64,000 nt of DNA from JAIEOG01 sp964519985 (GTDB taxonomy: Bacteria > Bdellovibrionota > FAC87 > UBA2466), in contig CAZFMF010000015.1 in NCBI GenBank assembly GCA_964519985.1, positions 1 to 64,000 of the forward strand, written 5' to 3'. The notes under the pieces were generated by a model that searched no databases, was not told where the DNA came from, and saw only the letters and a program-made list of their open reading frames with translations. A program made the position numbers and the translations under genes. How positions within the stretch are numbered: the first letter of the stretch is position 1; the number at the start of each line of letters is the position of its first letter. This document shows positions 40,815 through 48,947 of the stretch, one piece after another.

Positions 40815-41795
40815 TTATTCTTTCAGATACAGCTTTCGGATTTCGATTGGATTCTCTGGCCGCTCCGGAGAATAGATAACCTCGATGGCATCGGCCGAGG
40901 CGGAGGAATAGTCTCGATAGAGACTGGAGCCACGGTGGTAAGGAAACGTCGCAAGATACCAGCCGCTCACGACGTTCAAAGTCGAGGAGGGATAATATTC
41001 CACATCGCGGGTCGCAAAAAAGCCGGTTCCTCCGCGGCGAAGTAAAGCGCGGGTCACCCGTGCCGCCAATTGGGTTCCAACGTCATCGCCGGGCAGGTTA
41101 CAAGCTAGCGAGCAAGCATTGAATCGTGCGGAGGCTCCGGGGCGAAAAAGGTTGTCTAGTTTCGCGGATTCTAGAAGCGCAATGTTTTCTAAATTGATGT
41201 CCTCTTTTCCAATTCTGAATTCTCCCGGCCCGGCATGCGCACCGACCTCCAGGACATCGAAAGCGGGAATCTCCCCCAAACGAACACTCTCGTCGAGTGC
41301 TTCCAGTTCGCCGATAAAGGTCTTGATGCTGTCGGTTTCAACGTATGTCGCACCGGGCGACTTTCCGTAGCGGCGGAGAAACTCGGCGGCCTGGTACGGC
41401 TTTACATGGTCTTCTCGCTTTAGCCCATCGATGTGGAGAATCTGGGAAGGCTGGGCGACCATGTGTGGTTGGGTAACCTGCTGGTATTTCTCACTTCGGA
41501 TCCTGAGGTAGGTCTGGTCAAAATGATAGACCCCGAAGGTGACGGCGGTAAACGTCAAAAGCTGAACGCAGCGTCGTGAAAACGTTTCCTCCATGGCCTG
41601 GACGAAAGCAAACTTGCCTCTGTCCTGGGATCGTTGCTTCTGCAGGCTGTCCACTAAATCGCTGAACGTCACTATCGGCGCGAAAACGGTTTCCAGAATC
41701 CCATTTGCAGTGAGCGTTCGCGGCGGGTTGGCGCCTTGAACCACGGTGCTGAAAATCGCAAATACAATCGGGATTGCAACCCAGCGCTTCCGCAT
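40815..41795 (-). CDS. Exported caspase-like-fold (DUF4347/CHAT-like) protein
   Basis: This 326-residue protein has a signal peptide (ending VVQGA) and a hydrophobic stretch near 75. Its C-terminal half shows the catalytic pattern of clan CD caspase-like folds: FDVLEVGAHAGPGEFRIG with His near residue 187, and RFNACSLACNLPGDDVGTQLAARV with Cys near residue 228, then LLRRGGTGFFAT. A His-Gly-type loop and a Cys-containing strand followed by a helix with Gly are the family marks. GGGAGGGG precedes the ATG at 41795. Protease activity is inferred. The gene begins 48 bases below the minus-strand gene that ends at 41844. Confidence 0.6.
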   Translation of the reverse strand: MRKRWVAIPIVFAIFSTVVQGANPPRTLTANGILETVFAPIVTFSDLVDSLQKQRSQDRGKFAFVQAMEETFSRRCVQLLTFTAVTFGVYHFDQTYLRIRSEKYQQVTQPHMVAQPSQILHIDGLKREDHVKPYQAAEFLRRYGKSPGATYVETDSIKTFIGELEALDESVRLGEIPAFDVLEVGAHAGPGEFRIGKEDINLENIALLESAKLDNLFRPGASARFNACSLACNLPGDDVGTQLAARVTRALLRRGGTGFFATRDVEYYPSSTLNVVSGWYLATFPYHRGSSLYRDYSSASADAIEVIYSPERPENPIEIRKLYLKE

Positions 41796-41843
41796 AACCC
41801 CTCCCATGACTCAAATTACCAGCGCTTCGGAATCGGCCTTCAC

Positions 41844-43049
41844 CTAATCAATCGAAGCGTAACTGCGCGTCGATGGCATCCAGACCTGGACGTCGCCACG
41901 AGTTGGGCCGTCTTCGCGAACGGAGTAGTTAACCCCATCCTGCTGCCACTGACCGAACTTGGCGCCAGCGTTGGAAACCGTCTTGTAGCCTTTGCGGGCC
42001 TTGGCATAGGCCAGAACGTTATCGCGGGAACTCTCCTTCGCCTCGCTGGCCTTTGCATTGGCTGGCGTGGATTCTTCGCTCGCTTGCTTCAGCGTTTCAA
42101 TGAAGCCAGGTTCAGCGCCGAGTTTGTCTTGGATCAAATCATCCAAGGATGCGATCAGGTCGCAGAGTCCGTTGACCACATGGACCAGTTCCATGTTTTG
42201 GTACGGCCTTGTTCGCATCACGGCCAGAGCATGGGTGAGCTCGAGGCTGATAATCTTCGCGTTTGCCTTGATGCGATTCACGAACACTTCTTTCGCGTCA
42301 TCATCGGATTGGAGTTTGAGTTCTTCCAGCCCCTCTTTCAGGAGCTGGGTGGTCGTCGCTAGCGCGTCGTAGACCTCGGTCGGTCGGTTGGGATACTTCG
42401 TTTGTCCACCCTTCAAATCGAACTCCGTGGCGCCCTTGGGATAGATGACGGGGTAGTCACGCGCTTCAAAGCGAAACGCGCCTTTGTTTTCCTTAAATCC
42501 AAGTGCATCGAAGGGATCGAATTTCCATTTCCCTAGGTGACGGATGTTCAGTTTTCCATCCACGAAGCGTTCTTGCTTGAACTTGACGCCGAACTGCGTG
42601 AGCCGGTCGAGCACATTGGCAATGGAGGTTTCTTTCGTTCCACCGACCTTGGCGGGCTCGTTCAAGAATTCGACATACGATTCCGGTTGGCCCGAGATAG
42701 CGGCAACGTACCGCAGGGCGGTCTTGCTGCGATTGGCGGTCGCAAAGTCGACAATGGCGATGATCTCACGCGTGCGAAAGTTGAAGGACACGATGGAGTA
42801 GTAGCAATCGAGCCAGGGAACCAAAGTTTTCTGATCTAGGTAGTCGAGCGGGCCGCAGTAGATGTTCGCGTTCGCGTGGCTCGCTCCGTAACGAGGCTCC
42901 CTCACGCTTTTGTCTTGCACCCAGGGAAACGGCAGCATCTCCATCGGGCCGTCCCACTTTACTTCGTAGGGCATGACCAAGTCTTTCTGTTGCTCTAGCG
43001 CGAACAGCGGGGAGGAGACGGCGAATAGGGCCAAAAGTAGGTTTTTCAT
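41844..43049 (-). CDS. Exported protein of unknown function
   Basis: This 401-residue protein has a signal peptide (MKNLLLALFAVSSPLFA). It has an N-terminal beta region (YYSIVSFNFRTREIIAIVDF) with two nearby Cys (IYCGPLDYLD; WLDCYYS), and a helical C-terminal half with a lysine/alanine-rich section (EESTPANAKASEAKESS). No family is recognised. It lies 12 bases after the stop of the gene at 43062-43850 and is probably co-transcribed with it and perhaps with the downstream caspase-like gene. Confidence 0.72.
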   Translation of the reverse strand: MKNLLLALFAVSSPLFALEQQKDLVMPYEVKWDGPMEMLPFPWVQDKSVREPRYGASHANANIYCGPLDYLDQKTLVPWLDCYYSIVSFNFRTREIIAIVDFATANRSKTALRYVAAISGQPESYVEFLNEPAKVGGTKETSIANVLDRLTQFGVKFKQERFVDGKLNIRHLGKWKFDPFDALGFKENKGAFRFEARDYPVIYPKGATEFDLKGGQTKYPNRPTEVYDALATTTQLLKEGLEELKLQSDDDAKEVFVNRIKANAKIISLELTHALAVMRTRPYQNMELVHVVNGLCDLIASLDDLIQDKLGAEPGFIETLKQASEESTPANAKASEAKESSRDNVLAYAKARKGYKTVSNAGAKFGQWQQDGVNYSVREDGPTRGDVQVWMPSTRSYASID

Positions 43050-43061
43050 CTCGACTAACTC

Positions 43062-43850
43062 CTAAAACTTCAAACTCAAGGGAGTGCGATACGGGTGGAT
43101 CCCTTCGACGGTACAACTCCACGTGCCGTCGTCCGATTGGCTGCTCTTGATGCGACTCTGCGGGAAAAAGTCTCTGAAAATCAGCTTTCGAAACGCGAAG
43201 CAGCGATTGATGACGCGCTTGCGCCCATTCGTGTCCAGTGCGGAGAGACTGGACTCCCAGTCACCGGTTGTGGAGAAGAGGTCTCGCGGTTCCATGCGGT
43301 CGGACTGAATGGGATCGATCCCATTCAAGTGGACCTGCCCCTCCAAGGCGCAGAATCGTTTCTGGTGCGGAACGATGGCCGTCTCCGTGATCTTTTTCCA
43401 GTATCCGGGTGTTTCGTGGGTGTCACGGTACCAGGAATGGCGGTCGTGAATGCTCAGGGTATCCGGCGTGCGGTAGGTCCAACGGGTATGCGAACCGCCG
43501 GAGTAGGAATGGTACGTCGGTGGCACCCACGCCCGAGTCGTGGTCTGGTGAACGGAGTAGTGTGTTTCTTCCGGTGTCAGATACAGCCCATCGTAGGCGC
43601 ATTCGTACGCGTAGTACGGCGCGGGGCGATCTTTCGGGAGCTGAAGCTGACAGCGCTTGCCAATATCGCGTTTGATTCGTGCTTCGACGGCCGGAGAAAA
43701 GCACGTTTCACTCATACCGATTTCAAAACGGTCGGAGTGAGCCGCACTCCAAATCGAAACGACCGGAATTTCTTCCGATGCCTCCGCCTTTGCCCCAGTG
43801 CTTCCCCCGATCACGCCGAGCAGCAGTGCTTTTACGACTAGCGACTTCAT
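43062..43850 (-). CDS. Exported tyrosine/histidine-rich protein, unknown function
   Basis: This 262-residue protein has a signal peptide (to about residue 22, AKAEA). The central region is rich in Tyr, His, Arg and Thr (HYSVHQTTTRAWVPPTYHSY; RHSWYRDTHETPGYW), and it has seven mature cysteines, including YAYECAYDG. No known domain is seen. AGAGGGGTCC precedes the ATG. It is the first gene of an apparent two- or three-gene operon with the exported genes downstream. Confidence 0.7.
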   Translation of the reverse strand: MKSLVVKALLLGVIGGSTGAKAEASEEIPVVSIWSAAHSDRFEIGMSETCFSPAVEARIKRDIGKRCQLQLPKDRPAPYYAYECAYDGLYLTPEETHYSVHQTTTRAWVPPTYHSYSGGSHTRWTYRTPDTLSIHDRHSWYRDTHETPGYWKKITETAIVPHQKRFCALEGQVHLNGIDPIQSDRMEPRDLFSTTGDWESSLSALDTNGRKRVINRCFAFRKLIFRDFFPQSRIKSSQSDDGTWSCTVEGIHPYRTPLSLKF

Positions 43851-43947
43851 CTGGACCCCTCTATTGGTAAGGGCCGGATACCGCAGTTTAGGCGGTTAAT
43901 CTAGGAAAATTGCGTATCTTGATGGATCGGAGGTCTGCGAGGCGAGA

Positions 43948-43983
43948 ACGCGTGGCGCCTCTCCTGAGAAGAGGCGCCCGCGT
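43948..43983. terminator. GC-rich hairpin between minus-strand genes
   Basis: GGCGCCTCT and AGAGGCGCC pair around a 7-base loop, with outer ACGCG/CGCGT pairing. It sits 16 bases past the gene at 43999 and could end its transcript, although no T run follows on the minus strand. Confidence 0.5.
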
Positions 43984-43998
43984 CTACCGGTAAGGATA

Positions 43999-44541
43999 CT
44001 AAGGCTGGCAACCGCCCGAAATGACCAGGCGCGATCGCACGCCGCCGCTATTTAGCTTGAGGCGCGCGTCTTTGGAGACGACGTCGAAGTGCAAGTGCAG
44101 CTCCTCGTCGTTGCCCTTCGCCGAAGTGATATCGTGGTTAGCGGTGTCGAAAGTCACCTGTTCGGCCTGCACCTTGATGATGCTTCTATCCAACGCCGAG
44201 CGGGAATAGTCGATCACGAGCCGCGCGCGATTGGATTGGCAAGACAGAAGTTCCGCGTCCGTTTTGGAGAAGACACAATCCGCCTCGGGAAAAGTCATTT
44301 GGATCTGATTTTTTCCGTAGGGGGGAGCACCCTTCACCATTTGAGCGATGTGGGACTGATTTTGAGAATCGACCGTTACGGTGACTTCATTGGGACTGAC
44401 GACATCTTTTTTGACCTTAAGGCTCGTGTAAGAAAAACTACTGTCCCGGCAATCCAGCACCGACAGCGGCATGTTTTCCGCTTGCGCTAGTGCACCGGTG
44501 AATAAAACTGTCAGTACTGCTAACCCGTTTTTGAGTTTCAT
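43999..44541 (-). CDS. Exported VLDC-family protein (paralogue of gene at 48948)
   Basis: This 180-residue protein has a signal peptide (to about 21, AQAEN). It opens with PLSVLDCRDSSFSYTSLKV, followed by repeated beta strands (EVTVTVDSQNQSHI; IQMTFPEADCVFS; ARLVIDYSRSALD; IKVQAEQVTFDTANHDI) and ends VISGGCQP. The gene at 48948 shares the opening VLDCWDGTFAYTKAEV, the strand order, a central cysteine pair and a final Cys. Four cysteines are shared, which suggests two disulfides in a beta-sandwich. No function is known. Confidence 0.72.
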   Translation of the reverse strand: MKLKNGLAVLTVLFTGALAQAENMPLSVLDCRDSSFSYTSLKVKKDVVSPNEVTVTVDSQNQSHIAQMVKGAPPYGKNQIQMTFPEADCVFSKTDAELLSCQSNRARLVIDYSRSALDRSIIKVQAEQVTFDTANHDITSAKGNDEELHLHFDVVSKDARLKLNSGGVRSRLVISGGCQP

Positions 44542-44686
44542 ATTGATCTCCTTAAGCCAATGCTGCCTGAGTTGGGGCGTTGGATAAAATTGATGATGCC
44601 AATGGGATTCATAACGCTAGGTTATGTGGCGGCTCTTCTATATTCCGCGCGGGTCATGGGCGACGACCGCCGTTGGGCGCCCCGCG

Positions 44687-46627
44687 CTACCGTGGCACGG
44701 CCGGTGCTGGAGTCGCGGGCTTGTATCCGTTGATCTTAATAAATGAACCCGGAGTGTTTGCCTCGCCGGAGTAGTTGGGAGGCGGTAACTGCATACCCGG
44801 TCGGATGGGGTACGGAGGGGTCGGCGGCGGGGGGGCTGGATCCGCCTGACGGGTTGTTCTCGGCGGAGGATTTGTGCTCGCGGGGTTGGCCCTCCGTCCG
44901 CCGTATCCAGGACTTGAGAGCAGAAGGTTCATGTATTCCCGGTAATCTGCTTCCGACATTTCCGCTAAGGCACCGGGCGCGGCGGCCGGGACCGCGCCTC
45001 CCGAATTGCCACCACTAGGAGGCCTTTGCGATGGCTGACTCTGCGCCGCATACGGCTTGCCGCCCAGCGGTACCACGACGCCGGACGTGGGCTTAGCTTG
45101 GGGTGCGGTCTTATAGTTTTGGGGAAGTACGACACCCGTCGGAGCTGGCTTAGCGGCCGCCACTTTATTCTCCTGAGGAGGCTTAGGTTGGGTTTGAGCC
45201 ACCGGTGCGTTCAGCGGCTTTTTCGGCCGTACGGCCTCACCCGTGAACTGTGCCCGAATGGCGCAAAAGCGAGCCTCAAAAACGGTACGGGCCATCGTAA
45301 AACTTCGCGGGTCATACTTCAGCGCTGCGGGCGTTCCGATTTTCGGCATGCCCAACAGCGCGCGAAGATCGGGCTTCGTGTTGACCGCGGCGATCACTTC
45401 ATTTTCCGTGCGACCTAGCTCGGAGACGAGCTTCGAGAAGGTGACGTTCTCAAGGTAGAGTGCCGAAACATCGGGCAGAAACGGGTGCATGGTGTCGCCT
45501 TTCATCGCTCCCATTTTTTTCAGCGTGTTTCGAAAAGTCTCGTTGATCTTTGCCATCTGGGCTTCAAACGCCTGATCGTCTTGGTACTGCTCGTCGTTTT
45601 CTCGGCCTTTTGGGACGTTGTACATCTTGCGCACAAATGATTCGACTTGGGGATCCTCGAATACACCTTGGTCGGCGGCGCCGCGGACGATTTCCTTATT
45701 TACCGACGAGTAACCGTCGGAAAGCGTGCCATCCATATGGCAGATCATGCAGTCCACGCCGTTTCGAATTGATACGAAATCGGCATGCGATCTCACGGCA
45801 AGCGAATCACTTGAGACACGGGCCGCCGAGATACCCGCGTTGAAGTCGGCCACGCCCCCCGGAGCGGAGTTAAGGCGTTTGTTATTTTTGAGGTCGAGAA
45901 GCAAGTATTTCCAAAGGCCGTTTGGCTTCATAAAAAATACTTCGGCGGCTTCCACTTCCGCGTTTATCGGATTTGCCGAGAAGTCGGCATCCGCGCCCCG
46001 TTTGTTCTCCCGATTGAAGTCGTACGTGGCCAGAGCACGCGGAACGCCTTTCTGATCGGAGACGATTGTGAGCGAGCGCTGGTCCCGTGCGACGGAACTC
46101 ACCGCGAGGACTTTGCGGTAATTGTCGGTGTTGGAAAATCGAATATCCACCCCCGCTTCCTTGAGGACTTCCTCGAACGACGCGGGTACTCGATCGGCCT
46201 TGTGGTAGTTGTCCTGAATCAATAGCTTGTAGACCATCCAATCAAACCGAAATGTGTCTTGCGGGTCGTTGGACGAGCACGCGTAAGGATAGTCGGCGTA
46301 AATGCTCCGGGCTTCGTCGGGGAAACACGCTTTGTCTTTGAGATTCAAGGTAACGGTGGAAGGCGATTTGAAGGTCTGGCCCTTAAAGCCGCCCAGACAG
46401 AGCTCCCCGTGCGTGCTTTGCTGGTTGATAAAATAGTTGAGGGAGGCCTCGAGCACCTCCATGGGGTTCCAGCCGGGATACTGCGGCAACTGAGTTTCCG
46501 AGTAGATAAACTTGAAGGCGAATACCTTCGGCTGTTGCGGTCGATTGGAGACGTACGGGCTCTCGGCCTTTGCCCAATCCCCACATAAACTCAATCCCGC
46601 CAACACCACTAACAACCCGCTCCGCAT
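44687..46627 (-). CDS. Large exported protein with c-type heme motif and Pro-rich tail
   Basis: This 646-residue protein has a signal peptide (to about 21, AKAE), a large unassigned N-terminal region and a c-type heme site CMICHMDGTLSDG (about residues 292-304). The segment around it has the heme-adjacent NGVD and a distal Met in MDGT. The C-terminal third is low-complexity, proline-, glutamine- and alanine-rich (QPSQRPPSGGNSGG; PPPTPPYPIRPGMQLPPP), typical of a flexible outer-envelope stretch. Ribosome binding site GGAGG precedes the ATG. Redox or heme-sensing function is likely; the partner is not known. Confidence 0.75.
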   Translation of the reverse strand: MRSGLLVVLAGLSLCGDWAKAESPYVSNRPQQPKVFAFKFIYSETQLPQYPGWNPMEVLEASLNYFINQQSTHGELCLGGFKGQTFKSPSTVTLNLKDKACFPDEARSIYADYPYACSSNDPQDTFRFDWMVYKLLIQDNYHKADRVPASFEEVLKEAGVDIRFSNTDNYRKVLAVSSVARDQRSLTIVSDQKGVPRALATYDFNRENKRGADADFSANPINAEVEAAEVFFMKPNGLWKYLLLDLKNNKRLNSAPGGVADFNAGISAARVSSDSLAVRSHADFVSIRNGVDCMICHMDGTLSDGYSSVNKEIVRGAADQGVFEDPQVESFVRKMYNVPKGRENDEQYQDDQAFEAQMAKINETFRNTLKKMGAMKGDTMHPFLPDVSALYLENVTFSKLVSELGRTENEVIAAVNTKPDLRALLGMPKIGTPAALKYDPRSFTMARTVFEARFCAIRAQFTGEAVRPKKPLNAPVAQTQPKPPQENKVAAAKPAPTGVVLPQNYKTAPQAKPTSGVVVPLGGKPYAAQSQPSQRPPSGGNSGGAVPAAAPGALAEMSEADYREYMNLLLSSPGYGGRRANPASTNPPPRTTRQADPAPPPPTPPYPIRPGMQLPPPNYSGEANTPGSFIKINGYKPATPAPAVPR

Positions 46628-46742
46628 CCAGCCTCCCGAAAATGATTTCCGGAGAACGACTAGTCTATTTGGTCAAGGCCAACAAGGAAAAAGTCGTTTC
46701 GGAATGGTTACAGGGGAGAGGAGGAAATCCCCGTTGTGAGTT

Positions 46743-46758
46743 ACTCCGGCGCCGGAGT
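46743..46758. repeat. Intergenic palindrome ACTCCGGCGCCGGAGT
   Basis: An exact copy, 115 bases upstream of the heme-motif gene and 130 bases from the left end of the tRNA island. Confidence 0.7.
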
Positions 46759-46786
46759 TGAACGGCAGGTCCGATTGCGAAAAGTT

Positions 46787-46804
46787 ATCCGTCACGTGAC
46801 GGAT
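46787..46804. promoter_or_regulatory. Perfect 18-bp palindrome
   Basis: ATCCGTCACGTGACGGAT at 46787-46804 is a perfect inverted repeat. It lies in the 420-bp gene-free stretch between 46628 and 47049, 68 bases from the left island repeat. It could be an operator or a recombination-related site; the rest of that stretch holds only the palindrome at 46743 and the tRNA remnant. Confidence 0.5.
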
Positions 46805-46872
46805 CAATGGGCGGAATATTGATGTCGACGAGATGCCAAGCGTCCCGAAACCGAAACGAAGCAGGCTTTCGT

Positions 46873-46904
46873 TTGGTAGCGGGGGTAGGATTTGAACCTA
46901 CGAC
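46873..46904 (-). repeat. Left direct repeat: truncated tRNA-fMet 3' end (att-like)
   Basis: Thirty-two bases are identical to the T-arm, acceptor 3' strand and CCA end of the tRNA at 48164-48240. Resemblance continues weakly to about 46915 and then ends, so no functional tRNA is encoded here. Confidence 0.8.
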
Positions 46905-47049
46905 TTTTGGTGTCATGCTCCCTAGAGAAGATTGCTATTCATCTTAGATTGGCGGATGGTTTTGCGAGGGGCCTTAAAAAGGCCCTTTGTTTCGATTGGT
47001 TGGGCGTTGTGGCTTGCATGCTATCCTTAGGACGTTTAGGGAGCCTGAT

Positions 47050-47229
47050 ATGGAAAAAGCAAAAGTTGGGAAGAAGGGGGCGGCCAAGAAGCTGACCCAA
47101 AAACTTAAAAAAATGCGAGAGACGCCAGTATCGAAAGGCGTCTTTCAGATAATCGAAGATGCTCAGAGAAACGATGCGCCTATGCCACAAAGAAAGATAG
47201 CTTGTCCTAAGCCCGATCTGGAGCGTTGA
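47050..47229 (+). CDS. Small basic protein in island, possible antitoxin
   Basis: This 59-residue protein is rich in Lys and Arg in its first half (KKGAAKKLTQKLKKMRE) and turns acidic/amide-rich afterwards (GVFQIIEDAQRNDAPMPQ). No DNA-binding fold is recognised. It precedes the PIN gene with a 4-bp TTGA overlap between its stop and that gene's TTG start. That is the layout of a toxin-antitoxin pair, with the antitoxin first. An in-frame start further upstream (46987) gives a longer product; the ATG at 47050 is preferred by position. Confidence 0.55.
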   Translation: MEKAKVGKKGAAKKLTQKLKKMRETPVSKGVFQIIEDAQRNDAPMPQRKIACPKPDLER

Positions 47230-47981
47230 AGGATTCGGTAGTCGGGTATTCCAAGTTTACCAAGCATCTCGATGAAGCACTGAAAAATGGAATCATTGCC
47301 GACACGAATCTTCTTATTGCCGCTACCTATGATTTAGACCCGGCCAACTCAGATGCAATACAGTTTCTTGATGTCTTGAGCGACAATCAGGTCCCCATAT
47401 TCTGCAATGTGAATGTTCGGTCCGAGTTTCTCGAGATTCATAGAAGAATCATCTTTACCGAAGCACTCCTAGATTTCGAGTTGCACGTAGATAAAGCACA
47501 AATTCCTATCGAACTTGTAAGGAAGCTAAATTCGCTTCGAACCCGATCGTCCAAACAAACTACGCAAGATCGAGCCCTTCGCCTTTCAGAGGCGGAAATC
47601 AAAGGTTTCAAGATTTCCATGTCTGGCATTCACACAGGCTCTGAAGATCTCTGGACCATTTTTTGCGAAGATAGAGTGGGTAACAAACTCGCTTCGGTTT
47701 GGACCGAGGCCGAAAGTGAATTGGGTCTCAACTTCTTGAGCCTCCGAAAAGAGGACCAGGCGTCCTATTTTGATAAGAGCCCTGATTGGGAAGGGGTAGT
47801 TCGGCTAATGGAGACCCAAGGTCTTTCGAGCTCCGATGCCATGATCGTTAACCTTTTTCTGTGTTCGAAGCTAAAGGCAATTGCGACAAGCGATTGGGAC
47901 GTGGCCAACGCCGTGAGGAAGGCCGGTCAGCAAGGTAAAACCGCTTTTTGTCCTGATGAAATGGCCAAGCGGTTTCGCTAG
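47226..47981 (+). CDS. PIN-domain ribonuclease (VapC-like), island toxin candidate
   Basis: This 251-residue protein starts at TTG overlapping the upstream stop codon. The PIN marks are IIADTNLLIAATYD (first acidic residue, about 22-35), then SEFLEIHRRIIF (second), and SSSDAMIVNLFLCSKLKAIATSDWDVANAV (about 198-227) with the closing acidic cluster (SDAM; TSDWD). PIN proteins cleave RNA with a Mg2+/Mn2+ site built from these acids. It is longer than the usual 130-140 residues, with a central insert (about 80-190). It is the only coding cargo with a recognisable function in the island. Confidence 0.78.
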   Translation: MKDSVVGYSKFTKHLDEALKNGIIADTNLLIAATYDLDPANSDAIQFLDVLSDNQVPIFCNVNVRSEFLEIHRRIIFTEALLDFELHVDKAQIPIELVRKLNSLRTRSSKQTTQDRALRLSEAEIKGFKISMSGIHTGSEDLWTIFCEDRVGNKLASVWTEAESELGLNFLSLRKEDQASYFDKSPDWEGVVRLMETQGLSSSDAMIVNLFLCSKLKAIATSDWDVANAVRKAGQQGKTAFCPDEMAKRFR

Positions 47982-48111
47982 CAAAGATCACAGCAGAAAA
48001 ACATTCCACCTCCAGAAATAGAAAAGAAGAGAACTCTTGCTTCGTAAGACACACAGTCTTGAGCTGCCTTAACTTTTTAACCTTTGAGCGCCGTTCTTAA
48101 AATCCACAAAT

Positions 48112-48157
48112 AAAAAAACCTCTGAGAACTTCGCTTGTTACGAAGTCCCCAGAGGTT
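48112..48157 (-). terminator. Terminator of the initiator tRNA
   Basis: On the minus strand AACCTCTGGGGACTTCG pairs with CGAAGTTCTCAGAGGTT around a short loop, followed by seven T. It lies just below the tRNA 3' end, inside the island-side sequence. Confidence 0.78.
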
Positions 48158-48162
48158 AAAGA

Positions 48163-48240
<78 letters not shown>

Positions 48241-48312
48241 ATACTTACCAGGCCGTCACCGTAGTGCCGAGGCCGGGGGTTGTCAACGAGGAGCACCGCA
48301 GCGCAGGCGCTG

Positions 48313-48349
48313 CGGGATTGCTTCGTCGCTACGCTCCTCGCAATGACGG
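48313..48349. repeat. GCGAGCGAAGCGAAGCAATC-type repeat, inverted copy
   Basis: ATTGCTTCGTCGCTACGCTC and CTCGCAATGACGG carry the repeat in reverse orientation with changes, next to the start of the minus gene at 48352. The 72-bp stretch after the tRNA contains nothing else. Confidence 0.6.
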
Positions 48350-48351
48350 GG

Positions 48352-48795
48352 CTAACGAGCGACCATGTGGAACGTCGTACTGATCGGTTTGCCGCTTTGG
48401 TTCCCTTCGACGGTGATTTGAAGGGTGCCGTTCTTTTTGTACGAGTAGTTGATCATGTTCGGGTAATCGTGCTTTGGATTCTCAAAGCGCACCGAGCTCC
48501 CGGTCACCTGGGTCGCAGTAAATTTCACGCCTGGCTTACCGAAAGGCATGGGTGTCAGCACCAGATTGCCGCCGACTTCCTCAATTTCGAAGAACTCGTA
48601 AAAAGCGATCTTGCCGCCCATCACCAATTTCGACATTCCAAGGATCTTGCCACCTTCGGCGGTGGTCATGTGCTCCTCCATTCCGTTGGTGTCCATCCAA
48701 GTGCCGGCCAGCCAGTCGATATCCTTCACGCTGGCGCCGAAGCTGCTCGCGGAAACTAAGAACACGCCCAAAACGAACTGAGAAAAACGATTCAT
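48352..48795 (-). CDS. Exported DUF6265-like protein
   Basis: This 147-residue protein has a signal peptide (to about 20, SFGAS). The motif DIDWLAGTWMDTNGMEEHMT near the N-terminus and the alternating beta strands (FEIEEVGGNLVLTPMPFGKP; VRFENPKHDYPNMINYSYKKNG) match the DUF6265 pattern of small periplasmic beta-barrel proteins, with WLAGTW as the usual lipocalin-like opening. GGAGG before the ATG fixes the start. The function is unknown. Confidence 0.78.
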   Translation of the reverse strand: MNRFSQFVLGVFLVSASSFGASVKDIDWLAGTWMDTNGMEEHMTTAEGGKILGMSKLVMGGKIAFYEFFEIEEVGGNLVLTPMPFGKPGVKFTATQVTGSSVRFENPKHDYPNMINYSYKKNGTLQITVEGNQSGKPISTTFHMVAR

Positions 48796-48856
48796 TGATG
48801 CCTCCATTGCGACGCATCGTCGTGGTCGGAAGCGGAGTTGAAAAGGGAGGGTGCGG

Positions 48857-48895
48857 CAAAAAGACCCGGGCCTCGCGGGGACGCGAGACCCGGGG
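48857..48895 (-). terminator. Rho-independent terminator
   Basis: On the minus strand, a 13-bp GC-rich stem (CCCGGGTCTCGCG/CGCGAGGCCCGGG, one G-T pair) is followed by CTTTTTG, just past the VLDC-family gene at 48948. Confidence 0.82.
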
Positions 48896-48947
48896 TTGAG
48901 CAAACACACGGTTTCGGAATGCGAGCTTGCTCTCGAGCTTCTCGCAA

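Noticed and set aside
46873..46950. A second tRNA gene at the left island end
   Set aside because: Only the T-arm and acceptor 3' strand match the tRNA; the anticodon and D arms do not fold, so it is an att-like remnant.
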